Positions 31,608 through 43,693 of a stretch of 64,000 nt of DNA are shown here, in pieces; position 1 is the first letter of the stretch, and each line of letters opens with the position of its first letter. The notes under the pieces were generated by a model. The model worked only from the letters and a program-made list of their open reading frames with translations, was not told the origin of the DNA and ran no database searches. Source of the DNA: Boesenbergia rotunda. Lineage: Eukaryota; Streptophyta; Magnoliopsida; Zingiberales; Zingiberaceae. The stretch spans positions 657,965 through 721,964 of the forward strand of contig JAGFNQ010005258.1 of assembly GCA_024364735.1 (NCBI GenBank), read 5' to 3'. Both the position numbers and the translations under genes were made by a program.

Positions 31608-32070
31608 ATAAAAATTTAAAAAAACTCTCCAACATCAAATTGATTTTGCATGCACTCCCAACTCAAAATTTCTTTGCATGTACTCCCTGATGAATTGACA
31701 AGACAGTTTTGTATGTTATTTTTTTCAGTATAAAAAAGTAAAAATTCAGTATACATTGTAAAGATTTGAGTAAAAATTATCTGAGATTGAGTATTAATTT
31801 AAGAAATTTGAATATTATTTAAAAAAATTTGAGTATACATTATTTCAATATATAGTAAAAATTTCAATACACATTGTAAAAATTTAAGTACGAATTGATT
31901 TAGATTGAGTATTATTTGAAGAAATATGAGTATAAAATTTAGAAATTTGAGTATGTTAGATTGCATCCACCACATCAATATTTTCACAAGGAGTCATGCA
32001 CGATCATTTATTCAGATGGGAGTGCATGCAAAGATCAATTTGAGATTGGAAATTTTCTCTAATTAACCGT
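31608..32070. mobile_element. Inverted-repeat element private to the copy 2 unit
   Basis: Inner ends form an inverted repeat: ATCAAATTGATTTTGCATGC..ACTCCC at about 31634-31662 against GGGAGTGCATGC..AAGATCAATTTGAG at about 32018-32044. Between them are AT-rich repeats (TTTGAGTA, TTCAATATA). The copy 3 unit (about 41800) joins the flanks directly, so this is a lineage-specific insertion, probably MITE-like. Confidence 0.65.
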
Positions 32071-32562
32071 AACTTTCATTTATATTTCTACCGAATAAAT
32101 CAAGAAATTGAATACACGATTTATAAAAGAATATTCTAAGAAATTGAATAGACCATTTATAAAAGGATATTTTTCCAATTTTACTCAAAATTAATTCTTA
32201 TCCATTTTTACAAATCGATCATGTAATGACTAATTCGCCTTTAAGAGACATATAAGAATAGATAAAATAAAAAATCAAAATATTAAAAAAATACATTTAT
32301 TCAAATGAAACTTTAAAAACCAAATTAAAATGCATATATTGGAACATCAATAAAAATTTTAATTATGTGATATAAAATTATAATAAAGATACATTAAATC
32401 AGATAAAAATTAATTAGTAATAATTAAATTAAATTATAGATATATTAAATTAAAAAATAATTAATAATAACAAAATAAAATAAAATTTATTTAAATATAA
32501 ATGATGATATAATAAAAATAAAATTTAGTAATGTAACAAATTTATATATTCCATCTCAAGTA
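32071..32562. other. AT-rich DNA up to the tandem-duplication junction
   Basis: Extremely AT-rich. Its end at about 32550 matches 42218. The 12-bp filler CCATCTCAAGTA (32551-32562) then joins to the RT fragment of unit B. This is the breakpoint of the second duplication. Confidence 0.7.
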
Positions 32563-33337
32563 ATAGTTTGGCTGTGAATCCGGGATGGTGTCTTCGCCAA
32601 CTTAATGTCAACAATGCATTTCTCAAAGACATCTTACAAAAGAGGTTTATATGACGCAACCTTCAAGTATGCGTAGTGTTGAATTCCCAGATCATGTATT
32701 TTGTCTGCATAAGGCGTTTTATGGCCTGATGCAGGCTCCGTGCGCTTGGTATTTGGAGCTTCGCGTTTTCTTTGTCTCTCTTGGCTTTATCGCTTCCAAG
32801 GATACCTCCTTATTTGTTTATCGTCGGAATAACACTGTTATCCATTTCCTTATATATGTTGATGATCTAATCATTATAGGTAGTGATGCTTCTGTTGTTG
32901 ACAACATAGTATACAAACTTAATGTAAAATTTGCAACTAAGGATCTTGGGACTCTTTTCTTCTTCTGTGGGATTGAGATTCGCACAATTTCAAATGGTCT
33001 TCTTTTGTCACAGCAAAACTATGTCATGAATATTCTCTCCAAACACAACATGCTTGATTCCAAGCTAGTTTCCACTCCTATTGCTGCTGGCTCTCATCTT
33101 ATTTTGCATGATAGTTCTCCGTCTTTTGATGCAACTAAGTTCAGTCAGGTGGTTGGTGGTTTACAACATCACCGTATGACCCGTCGTGATATTTCCTTTG
33201 CAGTCAATAAGCTTTCACAGTTTATGCATGCATCTTCAGAGACGCACTGGGGTTTTATGAAGCGTCTACTTCGGTATTTCAATGGTACTAGAGATCTTGG
33301 TATTCATCTACTTGCAGATACACCTCTCACTCTTCAT
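32563..33337 (+). pseudogene. Copia reverse transcriptase fragment (copy 2)
   Basis: The open part at 32651-33337 encodes the same RT segment as 20810-21474, including Y-V-D-D, with few differences. It has no LTRs, primer site or integrase of its own, confirming that it arrived by segmental duplication and not by transposition. Confidence 0.88.
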
Positions 33338-33342
33338 GATTT

Positions 33343-34677
33343 TGTTAGATCATGTAGAGCGATAGAGGAGGGGAGGGGGTGAATAGCGCTCTTTCAAAAA
33401 TTATAGAAATAAAGAGTACACAGCAGAAATAATGTAAAAGGAAAAATAAACAATGCTAACATAGTTTCTTTTTTACTTCGTTCGGAGTTTGTGACGGGTC
33501 CTACTCCAAGGCCCACGGTCCTTGACCGTTACTTTGGGCAATCCATTATCAGCTCGAAAAATGATTACAATGCAGAAGTTAAGTACAATGAAAGTTACAA
33601 TTATACCAACGACAGAAGAGTAGATGGTTGATGCGTCGTTGTTGGAGTTACGTTTCGGCATTGTTGAGCAACTTCTGACGCAACACACAAGAGCAAAAGA
33701 TGTTGGAAATTTGATGTCAATGCATTGGTCGAAGGCCCCTTATATAGCTGATCCCGAGCACCTATGTTGTGATAACATGACAGTCGATCATCGAAACTTC
33801 ATCCTGAAGTTCTAACCATTCTCGGGTGCCTGTATTAACCCGGGCGCTTGTGTGGTGACGTGGGTCGACCACTGTGCATGCGCCAGATCAACCAAGCCTT
33901 GGTTGATTCGCAAGGACTCAGGCACCTGAAAGCCACCCGCGCCCGAAGCTCCGAGTGCCTGTGTGCTTGCGGGGACCTGGCTCCTGGGCACCTGGAAGCC
34001 TTCCAGCCCCTTGGAGCCATTCTTCTAGCTTTCAGTTTTTCTGCACCCATCAAGTTAGTATAAGCATAATAATAATATAATGAATGAGATGCATCAGACA
34101 GTTCGGGTTCTCCGGTCCTGAGTTTTAGATTTCGACCGAAACCCTAGGTCAGACCAATATTCCCTCTTCCAGAGAACACGTCCACACCTACTCTCAGGAA
34201 AGTTTACTTGTTGCCAATCCACGATTGGACTTTTGCTCAGCCTTCGATCTCGGCTCTGGAACTCGCGACGTCCGATCCTCGACTCATCTCGACTCCTATT
34301 CGTTATTCTCGATCAGCTAAGTCTTTTGCCCAATCCTTTAGAACAAGACTTCGGTGCCCAGCTCTCGGCTAGGTCTTAGTGCTCAACCCCCGGTCAGGTT
34401 TTCGTTGCCCAGTCCTCGACCAGGACTTAGTGTCCAATCCTCAGTCAGGTCTTCGTTGCCCAGTCCTCGACCAAGATTTAGTGCCTAATCCTCGGTTAAG
34501 TTTTCGTTGCCCAGCCCTCGACCAGAACTTAGTGCCTAACCCTCGGTTAGATCTTCATTGTCTAGCCCTCGACCAGGACTTAGTACCTAGCTCAACTCGG
34601 ACTTTCCCACACACTTAGAGTAATATTGTTAGATCACAATTAACACTTAACTTTGAATCCTTTGCCAATATCAAAAC
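33343..34677 (-). mobile_element. Truncated solo LTR C (duplicated copy)
   Basis: Starts TGTTAGATCATG as at 21480 and is collinear to CCAATATCAAAA. The last roughly 30 bp (...CACCAACA) are missing, and the sequence jumps to GTTTGCTTGCTGCC near the petC exon 5 scrap. The deletion therefore happened in unit B after duplication. Confidence 0.85.
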
Positions 34678-34689
34678 AGGTTTGCTTGC

Positions 34690-34798
34690 TGCCAAGTGAA
34701 TTCTATTTTATGGCAAAAATGGCAATGATGATAAGGTTATCGTCGTACCGTGGGTGGAAACAGACTTTAGAACAGGGGAAGAACCATGGCGGGCTTAA
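34690..34798 (+). pseudogene. petC: petC exon 5 scrap (with ENT copy 3)
   Basis: From GTGAATTCTATTTTATGGCA the sequence follows petC intron 4/exon 5, keeping a DDKVIVVPWVETDFRTGEE-like reading and the stop TAA (34796-34798). It shares the missing acceptor of the 25.3-kb copy. Exon 4 is completely deleted. Confidence 0.9.
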
Positions 34799-35335
34799 GA
34801 TGTCATTGTTGGTTTCAACTATGTCTATATGCAACTTACCGCTATCCAATTTCGCATACTATTTCAAAGATTTATTATGATTTTCTCAGAAGGACTTGTG
34901 CCAACATGGCATTCTGCATTATATAGGCTTGTTTACTTCAAATGTGTTTGGATTTGGATACCAAACGCTTTCTGTACATGTCAATACATATCGGTCGATA
35001 TGCCTTGTAAGGCTTTTAGAGTTCCACCGAGGTGGATTGGACTTGGCCTAGGTGGTTGTAGTGTTTAGGGGACAAGTTTGCCTTGCCTAACAAGAGGACC
35101 TGGTTTGTTTAGGTGAATGTTGAAAGCTCTGAAAACTTTGATATTCAACACATTGAACATAAAACTTACAGTCATATAACATCCGACTGTGTTAAAAAAT
35201 GATAATGGTCCTGTGACTCGTGACCCAACGAACTGATAACATTCTTAGTACATCTTATTAAACAGCAAGTACTATACAGCTTAAATTTGCACCAGAGTAG
35301 TCTCCTAAACATAGCAATGACGGATAGAAGCATTG
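34799..35335. other. Convergent spacer, copy 3
   Basis: Third copy of the petC-ENT spacer, longer than copy 2 and closer in length to copy 1. No gene supported. Confidence 0.6.
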
Positions 35336-38300
35336 TTACCAACCTTTGCCGATCAGCCATAACCAATCAAGCACAACCCCAGCAAAAATGCCGGCGAGGA
35401 GAAATACTACAAGCAAGTTTCCCAAAGCATTCTGCTCTGGTCCCTGCACAAACAAATTTCATTTAGTCTCTTCAAAAGAAAGGAAGAAACAAGGAAATTG
35501 ACATGTAACCTTGTATCCTTTTGGTGCGGCAGTAAAGACACAGACAGTAAGGTAGCCATTGCTTAGTCCTAAGAATGAGGTCAACATGATCATCCATCCT
35601 TGGTCCCCGTACTTGGCGGTGAAGTAGAAGGCTGGAATGAGTAGGAATCGCGAGAGAATTGCAGCCATTACACCTTTCCTTGATGATATCAACAATGGCT
35701 TAAGAAGAGGAATGTATCTTCCGATGAGATCCCACACATTATACATGGCGATGAGCACAAGTGCATACCTGAAGCAAATTCAAAGGCAACTGCTGCTGAA
35801 AACATCTAAATGTATTTGTCTTCCTATGGATGCTCCACAAAGTTACAATTGCAATGTCGAAGCCATTTGCATATTCGAGTTATGAGAATCCTTACCATGA
35901 GCCCAAGCTGTGGGAGCCTGTGTCCTCAGACAAGAATCCAGGGAATATTGACAATGTCAAAACATAGATAAGAAATACGTCGATCGCATAGTCAATATTC
36001 TCTAAGAGCAACTGTTTGTTGCTCAAGCGTTCGTTAAGTTTTGGATCCTCAACCTGCAAAGGCCAAATAAGTTCGAAGGATAGGTTTGTATGAGTATGTT
36101 TTGCACTGGTAGACTAGAGCTCTGCGACGGAACCTTACCTCTTGGACATGGTATTTTTGCATTCCTCCAGCAGCAAGGTCGGCAGAAACAGTCATTGAGC
36201 CTTCAGAAGCAGCCTTTTCACGGTAGCACTTCACGATCGGCAATTTGGGGAATACAAATGCATAAAGAAGAACACACACAAGCTCAAAGAAACATGAAAT
36301 TGAGAAAAACATCACTGCAAGAAGAAGAAGCACAAATGAAACTTCAGCACATCCTATAAGATCCTCAACTTCTTATTTACTAGAATAAGGAGATTATATA
36401 AGGAGAAATAATTGACGATAATATGTGGATTCAATTCTTCAGGTATAGAGGAAGAAACTAGGAATTTGTCATTGTCCTTATTATATCTAATGATGATAAG
36501 CAGAACAATAATCAGAGACGAAAGCGAAATAAAAGTATATAATTGCTAAACCTGACATATATAACAATAATTTTACTATAAATTTATGCAAAATTGGCTA
36601 ATAAAAAACTTTAGTAGTTGATCATGATGATCAAACCTGTACTATAATTCAAGTAGATGCAGAAGTGAGGAGAAATAGAATAACAAAGCCAACTAGAATG
36701 GAAAACCAAGGTTACGAAGGTTCAAACTTCAGGAGATTAAAAACTAACAGTAGTCCAAAGATTTTCATTGCATTCAAATATTACTAAGTACTCAATACTT
36801 TGGATTGTAATTCTATATTTATTTAAAATAAAAATGGTTTATTAGTCGAAATTGAAAATCATACATACTTGCTCCCTTCCGAAAACCATTTTGGGAGTTC
36901 TCAAAAGCTGCTTTTGTGATTAACCTCAAAGCAGATGTTAGAACCCCTGAAGCTGCTAGCCCAGCCAAGAAGGACTGCATTCACAAGAAAATTTCGCGTC
37001 TGATTGCTTTTGTTAACCTTAAATTAGTTTGATTGACACTAATATCTTACTTGTATAAGCTCTGGGCTCATTAAAGAAAGATCACCAACCATCCCCCCTT
37101 GTACATGTGCATCAGCAATTCCAAATGCCCCACTTACAATGCATACACCTATAAATTCTCCAATGCCACCTTTTCCAGAAGTTGCAACATCCAACTATAG
37201 TGGAGAAACTTGCTTTGGCAATCAAGAACTTCGGTGCTAATGAAAATACAAAAAATAATTTGATACTTACCACAATTAGAGCTAATGAACTCAAGAAAAA
37301 GAGTGTGTATCCAGCTATGTTGCGATTTCTGGTGTTAATCTTTGCTTCACGATATGCAAGTATAGCCATTGTTCCCAAGGCAAAAGGTTGGTAAACAAGA
37401 GTAAGTATTCTAGTTGGGTGGTAGTCCTGCAACAATTTGGTGAAAAAAGTTAATCAATTGTAAAACTAATTATTTCTTTGTGAAGGTTCATCTACACAAC
37501 AATAATATGAGTCATAAGAACAAGTGAGAACCACCCCCACAGATTTGCGCAGTTGGTACTTATATGGGTGTTTGCAATAGGTTTTGGGGTCAATTCCCAG
37601 TGGGTGCAAAATGACTCATCGGGTGTATGACCTCCCCATGCAAAGGGTCACTGCACTAGGGCAAAATGTTCCCTGTGATTTACGTGCCTGTATCTTGCAG
37701 TGGGTCCGATGATATTGGGCCGCTTGGGAATCAAAATAATGTTGGAAAGACATGATTAGAATTATTCAAAATAAGGAATAAAAATCATAATATTTCAAAG
37801 TAGTTATGATGTAATTATTTGGCTTAATTATAGAGAATTTTTCCTAAATTAGAGATCATAGAGTTGTATATATATTTACATCATTTTTCAATGAAGTGAA
37901 CGCAGATTTCTTCATAATTCTTTTCTAATTTTATTGATTTCAAATAACGCAAGGGTACACAAAAAGACCATATATAATGTTCAACAACACAACATGAACC
38001 ACTGATACAGACTAGGGTTTTGTCTCTAAACAATGATAAAAATCAAGTCTATCCCACTAGGCGGGGTTGGCTAAATTTCATGGCATTCATAGGGACTTCT
38101 TCAGTAGTGCACTTCAATAAATTTGATAGTGGATATAAAGGGAAAAAGGAACCCTTAATTAGCCACTAGCAGAACTGAGTAGTCTTCTTCATTTCAAAGT
38201 TAGGCAAGAGAAATTGCATATGTAAAACTAATTCAAGAAAAAAAAACAGCATTATCAGAATATCAGAATTGAGTAAAAGAAAAAAAAATACATACAGGAA

Positions 38301-38538
38301 AAAGGTACATATAGTAATCTTGAATTGTCAGCATACTGTTCCATGAGAAAAGACATCCATTTCCTAGTAGCCAGCAGACTAAAATTGCCAAATACCTTCC
38401 CTGTCCATTAACAAAGCAGAATAGGAAGACAAGTAGAAGAGTAAGGATAATTTGGCTAAGTGCAAGTAACTAATTAGTGGAGAAATAAAAAGAACTAACC
38501 TCATTTATAATAGGTGCTCCTTCAGTAGAGGAACTCAT
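35336..38538 (-). CDS. ENT: Equilibrative nucleoside transporter (ENT), copy 3
   Basis: Nine coding exons, 5' to 3': 38538-38500, 38400-38296, 37426-37271, 37194-37051, 36974-36869, 36314-36139, 36053-35896, 35768-35510 and 35443-35336, totalling 416 aa plus stop. All phases fit: for example exon 5 ends in A and exon 6 begins TG to make the Met of RKGAMMFF. The protein has a 13-residue N-tail, helix 1 (GRYLAILVCWLLGNGCLFSW), the hydrophilic central loop around YREKAASEGS, and the family motifs YNVWDLIGRY and GLSNGYLTV, ending in a membrane helix and GKGW. Nucleoside uptake across a membrane is the family role; substrate and membrane cannot be read here. Closest to copy 2. Leader exon donor at 40063. 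Confidence 0.93.
37740..37942. mobile_element. Solo LTR in ENT copy 3 intron 2
   Basis: Same insertion as 28245-28446, with the same AATAA flanks (37735-37739 and 37943-37947), one base longer. The surrounding SINE-like sequence is also conserved. Confidence 0.85.
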
Positions 38539-40062
38539 TCTTAATTCTGTGTCTATTACTTTTCTCATGATTAACTGTCATTAGCAAGACCAATGTGTTG
38601 GGTTAACGATAATAATTGATAGCTCTAAATTAATAATATATAATATCAAAAACAAAACTCACCCAACCAGGTAATCATAGTAGGAAAAACAAACAGCAAT
38701 GAAAGTGTCCATCCAAGAGAAATATGCTTGAAGAACCTACTAAGTTCTCGACTATATTTGTTTTAAGAGAAAATTTTGTTATATGCTACACAATAAGGTA
38801 ATCAGAAAATGAATCCACACAAATATCCACAAGCTATGAAAATGAAAACTCAATAAAAGTGTGTATTTCCAAAAAGCTAGTATATTTTTTTATCAAAGAT
38901 ATCAATTTCTGGTGTATTTCAAATGGAAAATTCATAGCATACTAAATAATATATAAATTCATTCTAGACAAATCGAAGCCTTTTCTTCAGGGGAAAATCA
39001 GAAGGAACAAAGGTATTTAAATTGAGAGAGATTATATTCCCAAAGGATCAACACACCATACATTGAATCAAGGGAAGAAAGGAAAAGGCCATCACATGAC
39101 CAGACTTGAGTCTGCACTACAATAGTAAAAGGAAAAAAAAAACAATAATGATGGTAAGAAGCTGGAAGGAGTCACTGTGGTGTATATGCCAGAGGAACGG
39201 AGCTATCAACGTGCCATGCAGGTTGATAAGATGAGTAGGGAAGTTGAGCACTATAAAATGTGATGAGGGAGCGACTTTCCTTTGCAAGGTTGTGCAGGAG
39301 ATGCCTCTTTGTGAGAGCTCTAGTGGCAACAGTGACCGAAAACACTTTTTACAGGAATTTTATGCAGGTTAGAGAATTTCCCGAACTTTGGCCAATCGAC
39401 TTCCCTGCACCATTTCTTCCATGCTCTCAACCAGGTCTCAGTTAGGTTCCTAACATAAATCTATAAGTCTATTTTCACCCTTACAGTTTCAATACCATAT
39501 AACAGAGGCCGTGACGCTCTGTTGCTTATGGGATGCAAGATATGCTGAATGACGGGATTGGAACATCTAGGTTTTACCTAAACAAACAACACAATCTTTC
39601 AAAATTTTCCATTTTTTCTCGTTATGCAGACAAATATCATATCGCGCTCACCTCTTATAGCATCAAAATTGCTTAGCTTAATCGCCAGAAAGGCAGGAAG
39701 TAGAGGGAAATTTTCTCAATGTGGTCATTGCCCAATCATATCGCAGATTTTATTCCATACGCGGTGCAGTATCACAATCAGTTGAAGCTAAGAAAAAAAA
39801 AGGGAAGAATGCGCTATGAACGATCATGGAACAATGATCCTACTTAAAATGGTCCGTTCCCGATCTCAGAGAAAGCTCAAAATCGATCCTTTTGCCGAAA
39901 ATTCCAGGGGGAAAAGAACAAAACATCGAAATTCCCTACAAAAACCGAAAACGCCAACCATGAATCGCGAAAGCCGAAAGGGCAAAAGGGGGAAAAGGAG
40001 ATTAAAACGATCACCACATCGCTAGTTAGAGTGGCTCTCCGCCACTGAGTGAAGACACTTAC
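38539..40062 (-). other. Leader intron and upstream DNA of ENT copy 3
   Basis: Collinear with 29042-30556. No coding exon. Small indels separate it from copy 2. Confidence 0.5.
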
Positions 40063-40436
40063 ACGAGCGACGAGATCTTCCGACGGCCGAAGCGAAGAAG
40101 ATTCCCAGGCGACGTGGATGGATCCATCGCCGATTCCAAGCTCGCATTCTTATAACGAGCGATCGGGAGCCAGAGGAGAAAGAAAAAAGCACGGCAACGG
40201 CTGGCGTTTCCATTTCAAGTTTCGTAGAACATTGGTCAATGCTTTTAGTTAAACGTCCAAGAGAAGTACTATCCAGCATACCCGCTGTGTGAGTGGACAT
40301 AGAGTTGGAGAGACGATGTGCGATAACCATGGTCTAGATTTTGGCGTGTGAGTAGGTTTGCCGAAAATTTTTCCTGGGCGTCCAAGTTGCGTTCCCACTG
40401 TAGTAGGAAGCTATTTACGGAGGGAGATTCCATCCC
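40063..40436 (-). promoter_or_regulatory. Leader exon and promoter region of ENT copy 3
   Basis: Same block as 30557-30900, with the intact donor CTCGT|GTAAGTG. The upstream ATG at about 40127 is conserved. Beyond 40436 the sequence departs from copy 2. Confidence 0.5.
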
Positions 40437-41167
40437 GAGTAAAAACAAAAATAAAAATAAAAATTCGATATGTTTTTAACCTCCACATTCACCTGAGTCG
40501 ATATATGAAAATTTTTCATCAAGGATAAATCTAAAATATGTATATTATGAAGTGTTCTTAGGAAGTCAATCTTTAAAATTTAAAATTTATATTTTTATTT
40601 TATCATGTATCTTCCGCCTGTCTTCCTTCGTATCCAGAATCGATCTTTAAGATAATAGATCTATTTTTTTCAAACACACACATATGAATCATGAGACAAT
40701 TCCAATGCCAATGATTCGAGTGCTATAAGCATTTTTTTTTTTTGCACTGTGTGAAAATTGAACCATCATTATTTTAAAAATTCTTCCATCTAATTATCAC
40801 CGCACCAAATTCAAAACAGGGGACTGCATCCAGAGTTTTTATGCGGAAGTCTAAGTTTCATCGTAATTAAATATTACTAGTCTCGTAATCTTATCGTAAT
40901 CAAAATTATTATAATAGTCATCCACACCATGCTGATGGTGCCCTCTCAGGCACAGATGGGCGTCGCACGAGGAAGGTGGGTTGAGCTGCATCTCGACGAC
41001 CCACCCCACCATACTCTCGATCATATTTATTTTTGAAAAATGATATGATTCAGTGAAAAATTTCAAAAAAAATTCAGTAAATAGTATTTGAATAATAATC
41101 GAATATATACATATAAAATGTCACGTCATCATTGAATATTTTATTAAATTTTTTCACTGAATATATC
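40437..41167. other. DNA private to the copy 3 upstream region
   Basis: About 730 bp not found upstream of copy 2, which has only about 40 bp between the same flanks. Starts in an A-rich run. Contains a less AT-rich patch (about 40925-41010) with GGTGCCCTCTCAGGCACAG. No coding region and no clear ends, so either an insertion here or a deletion in copy 2 is possible. Confidence 0.5.
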
Positions 41168-42218
41168 ATAGCTCTTTATTTTTTTATCATCTCTCTATGA
41201 GACACGATGTAACGGATCATCTTTGGCCAGATGATTAAAAAAAATCCCAATACCAATTTTAAAACGTAATAAAGAATTACCTCGTGAGAGATCATAATAA
41301 CAAAAATTACAAAATCAACTTTAAAACATTAAAAGTCATTACATAAAATATTTATTCTCCGCCCATCTTTTTCTTGTGTATACTTATTCTTTTTTATCTA
41401 CTATCAACCTATATATCTATCTATTTTTATATATATAATGAGATAGATGGCGGGGCTTAGAATCTGATCCCAACTAATCAACACTAGTCAACTTTAGAGA
41501 TTTTTTTTAATATATATATTATTTAAAGTAGAAAAGAATAATGGATGGCAAATTGGATGGTCGAAAAAAATTGTTAAGTGAATTAAAGAATATCTTTTTA
41601 TTAAAGGATAACTTCTTAAAAAATATTAAAATAATATTATATATATATATATTTCTATCTATAATATTCTTATAAAAGGATATTTTTTAAATTTTATGCC
41701 AAAAAATTAGTTCTTTAAAAAAAATAACAATAATAACATTGTATATATTTTTATCTAAAATATTCCTGTTTTGTTGATTCAACCAAAAAGGACATCATCT
41801 TAAAATAACTTCCATTTATATTTCTACCGAATAAATCAAGAAATTGAATAACGATTTATAAAAGAATATTCTAAGAAATTGAATAGACCATTTATAAAAG
41901 GACATTTTTCTAATTTTACTCAAAATTAATTCTTATCTAATTTTACAAATCGATCACGTAATGACTAACTCGCCTTTAAAAGACATATAAGAATAGATAA
42001 AATAAAAAAACAAAATATTAAAAAAACAAAATTACATTTATTCAGATGAAACTTTAAAAACCAAATTTAAAATGCATATATTGGAACATCAATAATAAAA
42101 TAAAATAATATATATATTAAATTAAAAAATTAATAATATAAAATAAAATAATATTTATTTAAATATAAATGATGATATAATTACAAATAAAATTTAATAA
42201 TATAAAAAATTTATATAT
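41168..42218. other. AT-rich tail of duplication unit B
   Basis: Collinear with 30976-32550 except that the 31608-32070 element is absent. No gene. Confidence 0.7.
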
Positions 42219-43693
42219 TTGATCTTAACTATTGGAATAAAATTTGATTATTATTGTTGCATAGACAAAGTGATGAAAATTATTTTGTCACGTGCCCAAA
42301 GACCTTTGAGAGTCTTCCCGGCCAAACTTCAAAATCTAACAATGGCAGTCAACTAAAACTCCTCGTGGCTTGAAAAACCCAAAGAAGAATCATTCAGACC
42401 GTTCATATTAATTCACACCATCTCAGTTAGAGAATCCGGTCGGATCGGGAGGTGGCCAAGAGAGTCGGCTCGAAAGACGACACAATCCGAACGAAACCAG
42501 GCATCCAGATCACGCCATCTCGGCTAGAGGAGGCAGCCAATCTTAAACAAGCGACTAGGCCATCAGCCATTAGTTCGACTCCAAGAAGCCCCTCCTGGTT
42601 GCTAGACATGCCCTATCTATGACGCATTCATTGACATAATCTATTCATTTGCTTGAAGTAACCCCATTTCTTCGGTTTGATCTGCCTTATTCATGGTCGG
42701 TTAGTTTGGCGCTTATCTCATTTGGCTCATTTGACCTAACCAATCCAACTAGCTCAACTAATTTACCTGAAAGTACCCAATACCCATCCACCAAGCTTGA
42801 TTGATTCAGCCGATCCGGCATGAGTACAGTTTGAGCTGGAGTTCAGTCAAGATCCGATAGGGCATCCGAGGTGAGAGTGGCTCGGCCAAGACACTTGAGG
42901 TTATCAAGAGTATCTAAAGCAAAGATGGCTTCTTATAGGCAAAGGTAGAAGCAGATCTTTTTGATATTATAGTATTGCCTAGTTATGGTCCTCGGCAGTG
43001 TGCCCTAACATACTTGCTCATCGCATCTTTTCAAATCGTCGTCGTGTTTACATGGTAGTCATCCACAACCGTTAGGACGGGCAATGAGCCTCCCTTCACC
43101 CTCGACCCACCCCAAACCCAATGGCTCCTTGCACTCTTTGGCTGGCTCACAAGGTCCCCTTCATCCTTGGCTCTTTGGCTACAATTGTGAGCCTCCTTTA
43201 TTCTCTATCACAAGCTCCCTTCTACTTTCCTCTCTATTCATCGATTATTCATGAACTTATTTAAGGAACCAAATTCATTACTGTTTATATATATATATAT
43301 ATATATCCACAAACCTTATATCAAATACTTGTCGAACTAAATATCCATTTGAACAAAGCTGTAAGTAAAAGGAACAATGAATGAACCTAGCTCACATCAT
43401 ACACCAAGGCATAAACCGATTCAGAAACCCTAGCAACTTGGTAACCCTAAATTATTGTTTCCTGCTACTTTGGGGAAAAAACAACCATAAAGGGGGCAAT
43501 CTAAGCATAGTAAACAGGATTCCTTTGAATAGTATCTGGAACTGTTGAAGTAAACATGGAATGAATATGTAGTAAGCAGGCGTTATACAGGTTTGATGGA
43601 AACTAAGGAAGAAAAAAATGAAGAATGTAACCAGAAAAAACTAGATTTTGATAACATACCTCATCAGAAGATTTTTTGTTTATATATACAATT
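42219..43693. other. Intergenic region between ENT copy 3 and the ABC1 kinase gene
   Basis: Unique-looking DNA with moderate GC at 42300-43250, possibly an old repeat fragment (phrases such as CGGCTCGAAAGACGAC and GAGGTGAGAGTGGCTCGGCC). A TA microsatellite lies at about 43287-43306. No coding region recognised. Confidence 0.5.

Larger units (their letters stand above)
20698..32550. repeat. Segmental duplication unit A (RT fragment to ENT copy 2 upstream)
   Basis: Collinear with unit B (32563-42218) at very high visible identity. Differences: unit B lacks the end of solo LTR C, the RNase H and 3' LTR, the displaced ENT copy 1 promoter, and most of the petC fragment (together about 2.4 kb). 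Unit A alone has the insertion at 31608-32070. Its left end falls within RT and its right end in AT-rich DNA. Confidence 0.9.
32563..42218. repeat. Segmental duplication unit B (RT fragment to ENT copy 3 upstream)
   Basis: Begins ATAGTTTGGCTGTGAA as at 20698 and runs collinearly with unit A to 42218, where TTTATATATT is followed by different DNA from that in unit A. It contains the RT remnant, a truncated solo LTR C, a scrap of petC exon 5 and ENT copy 3. Confidence 0.9.
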
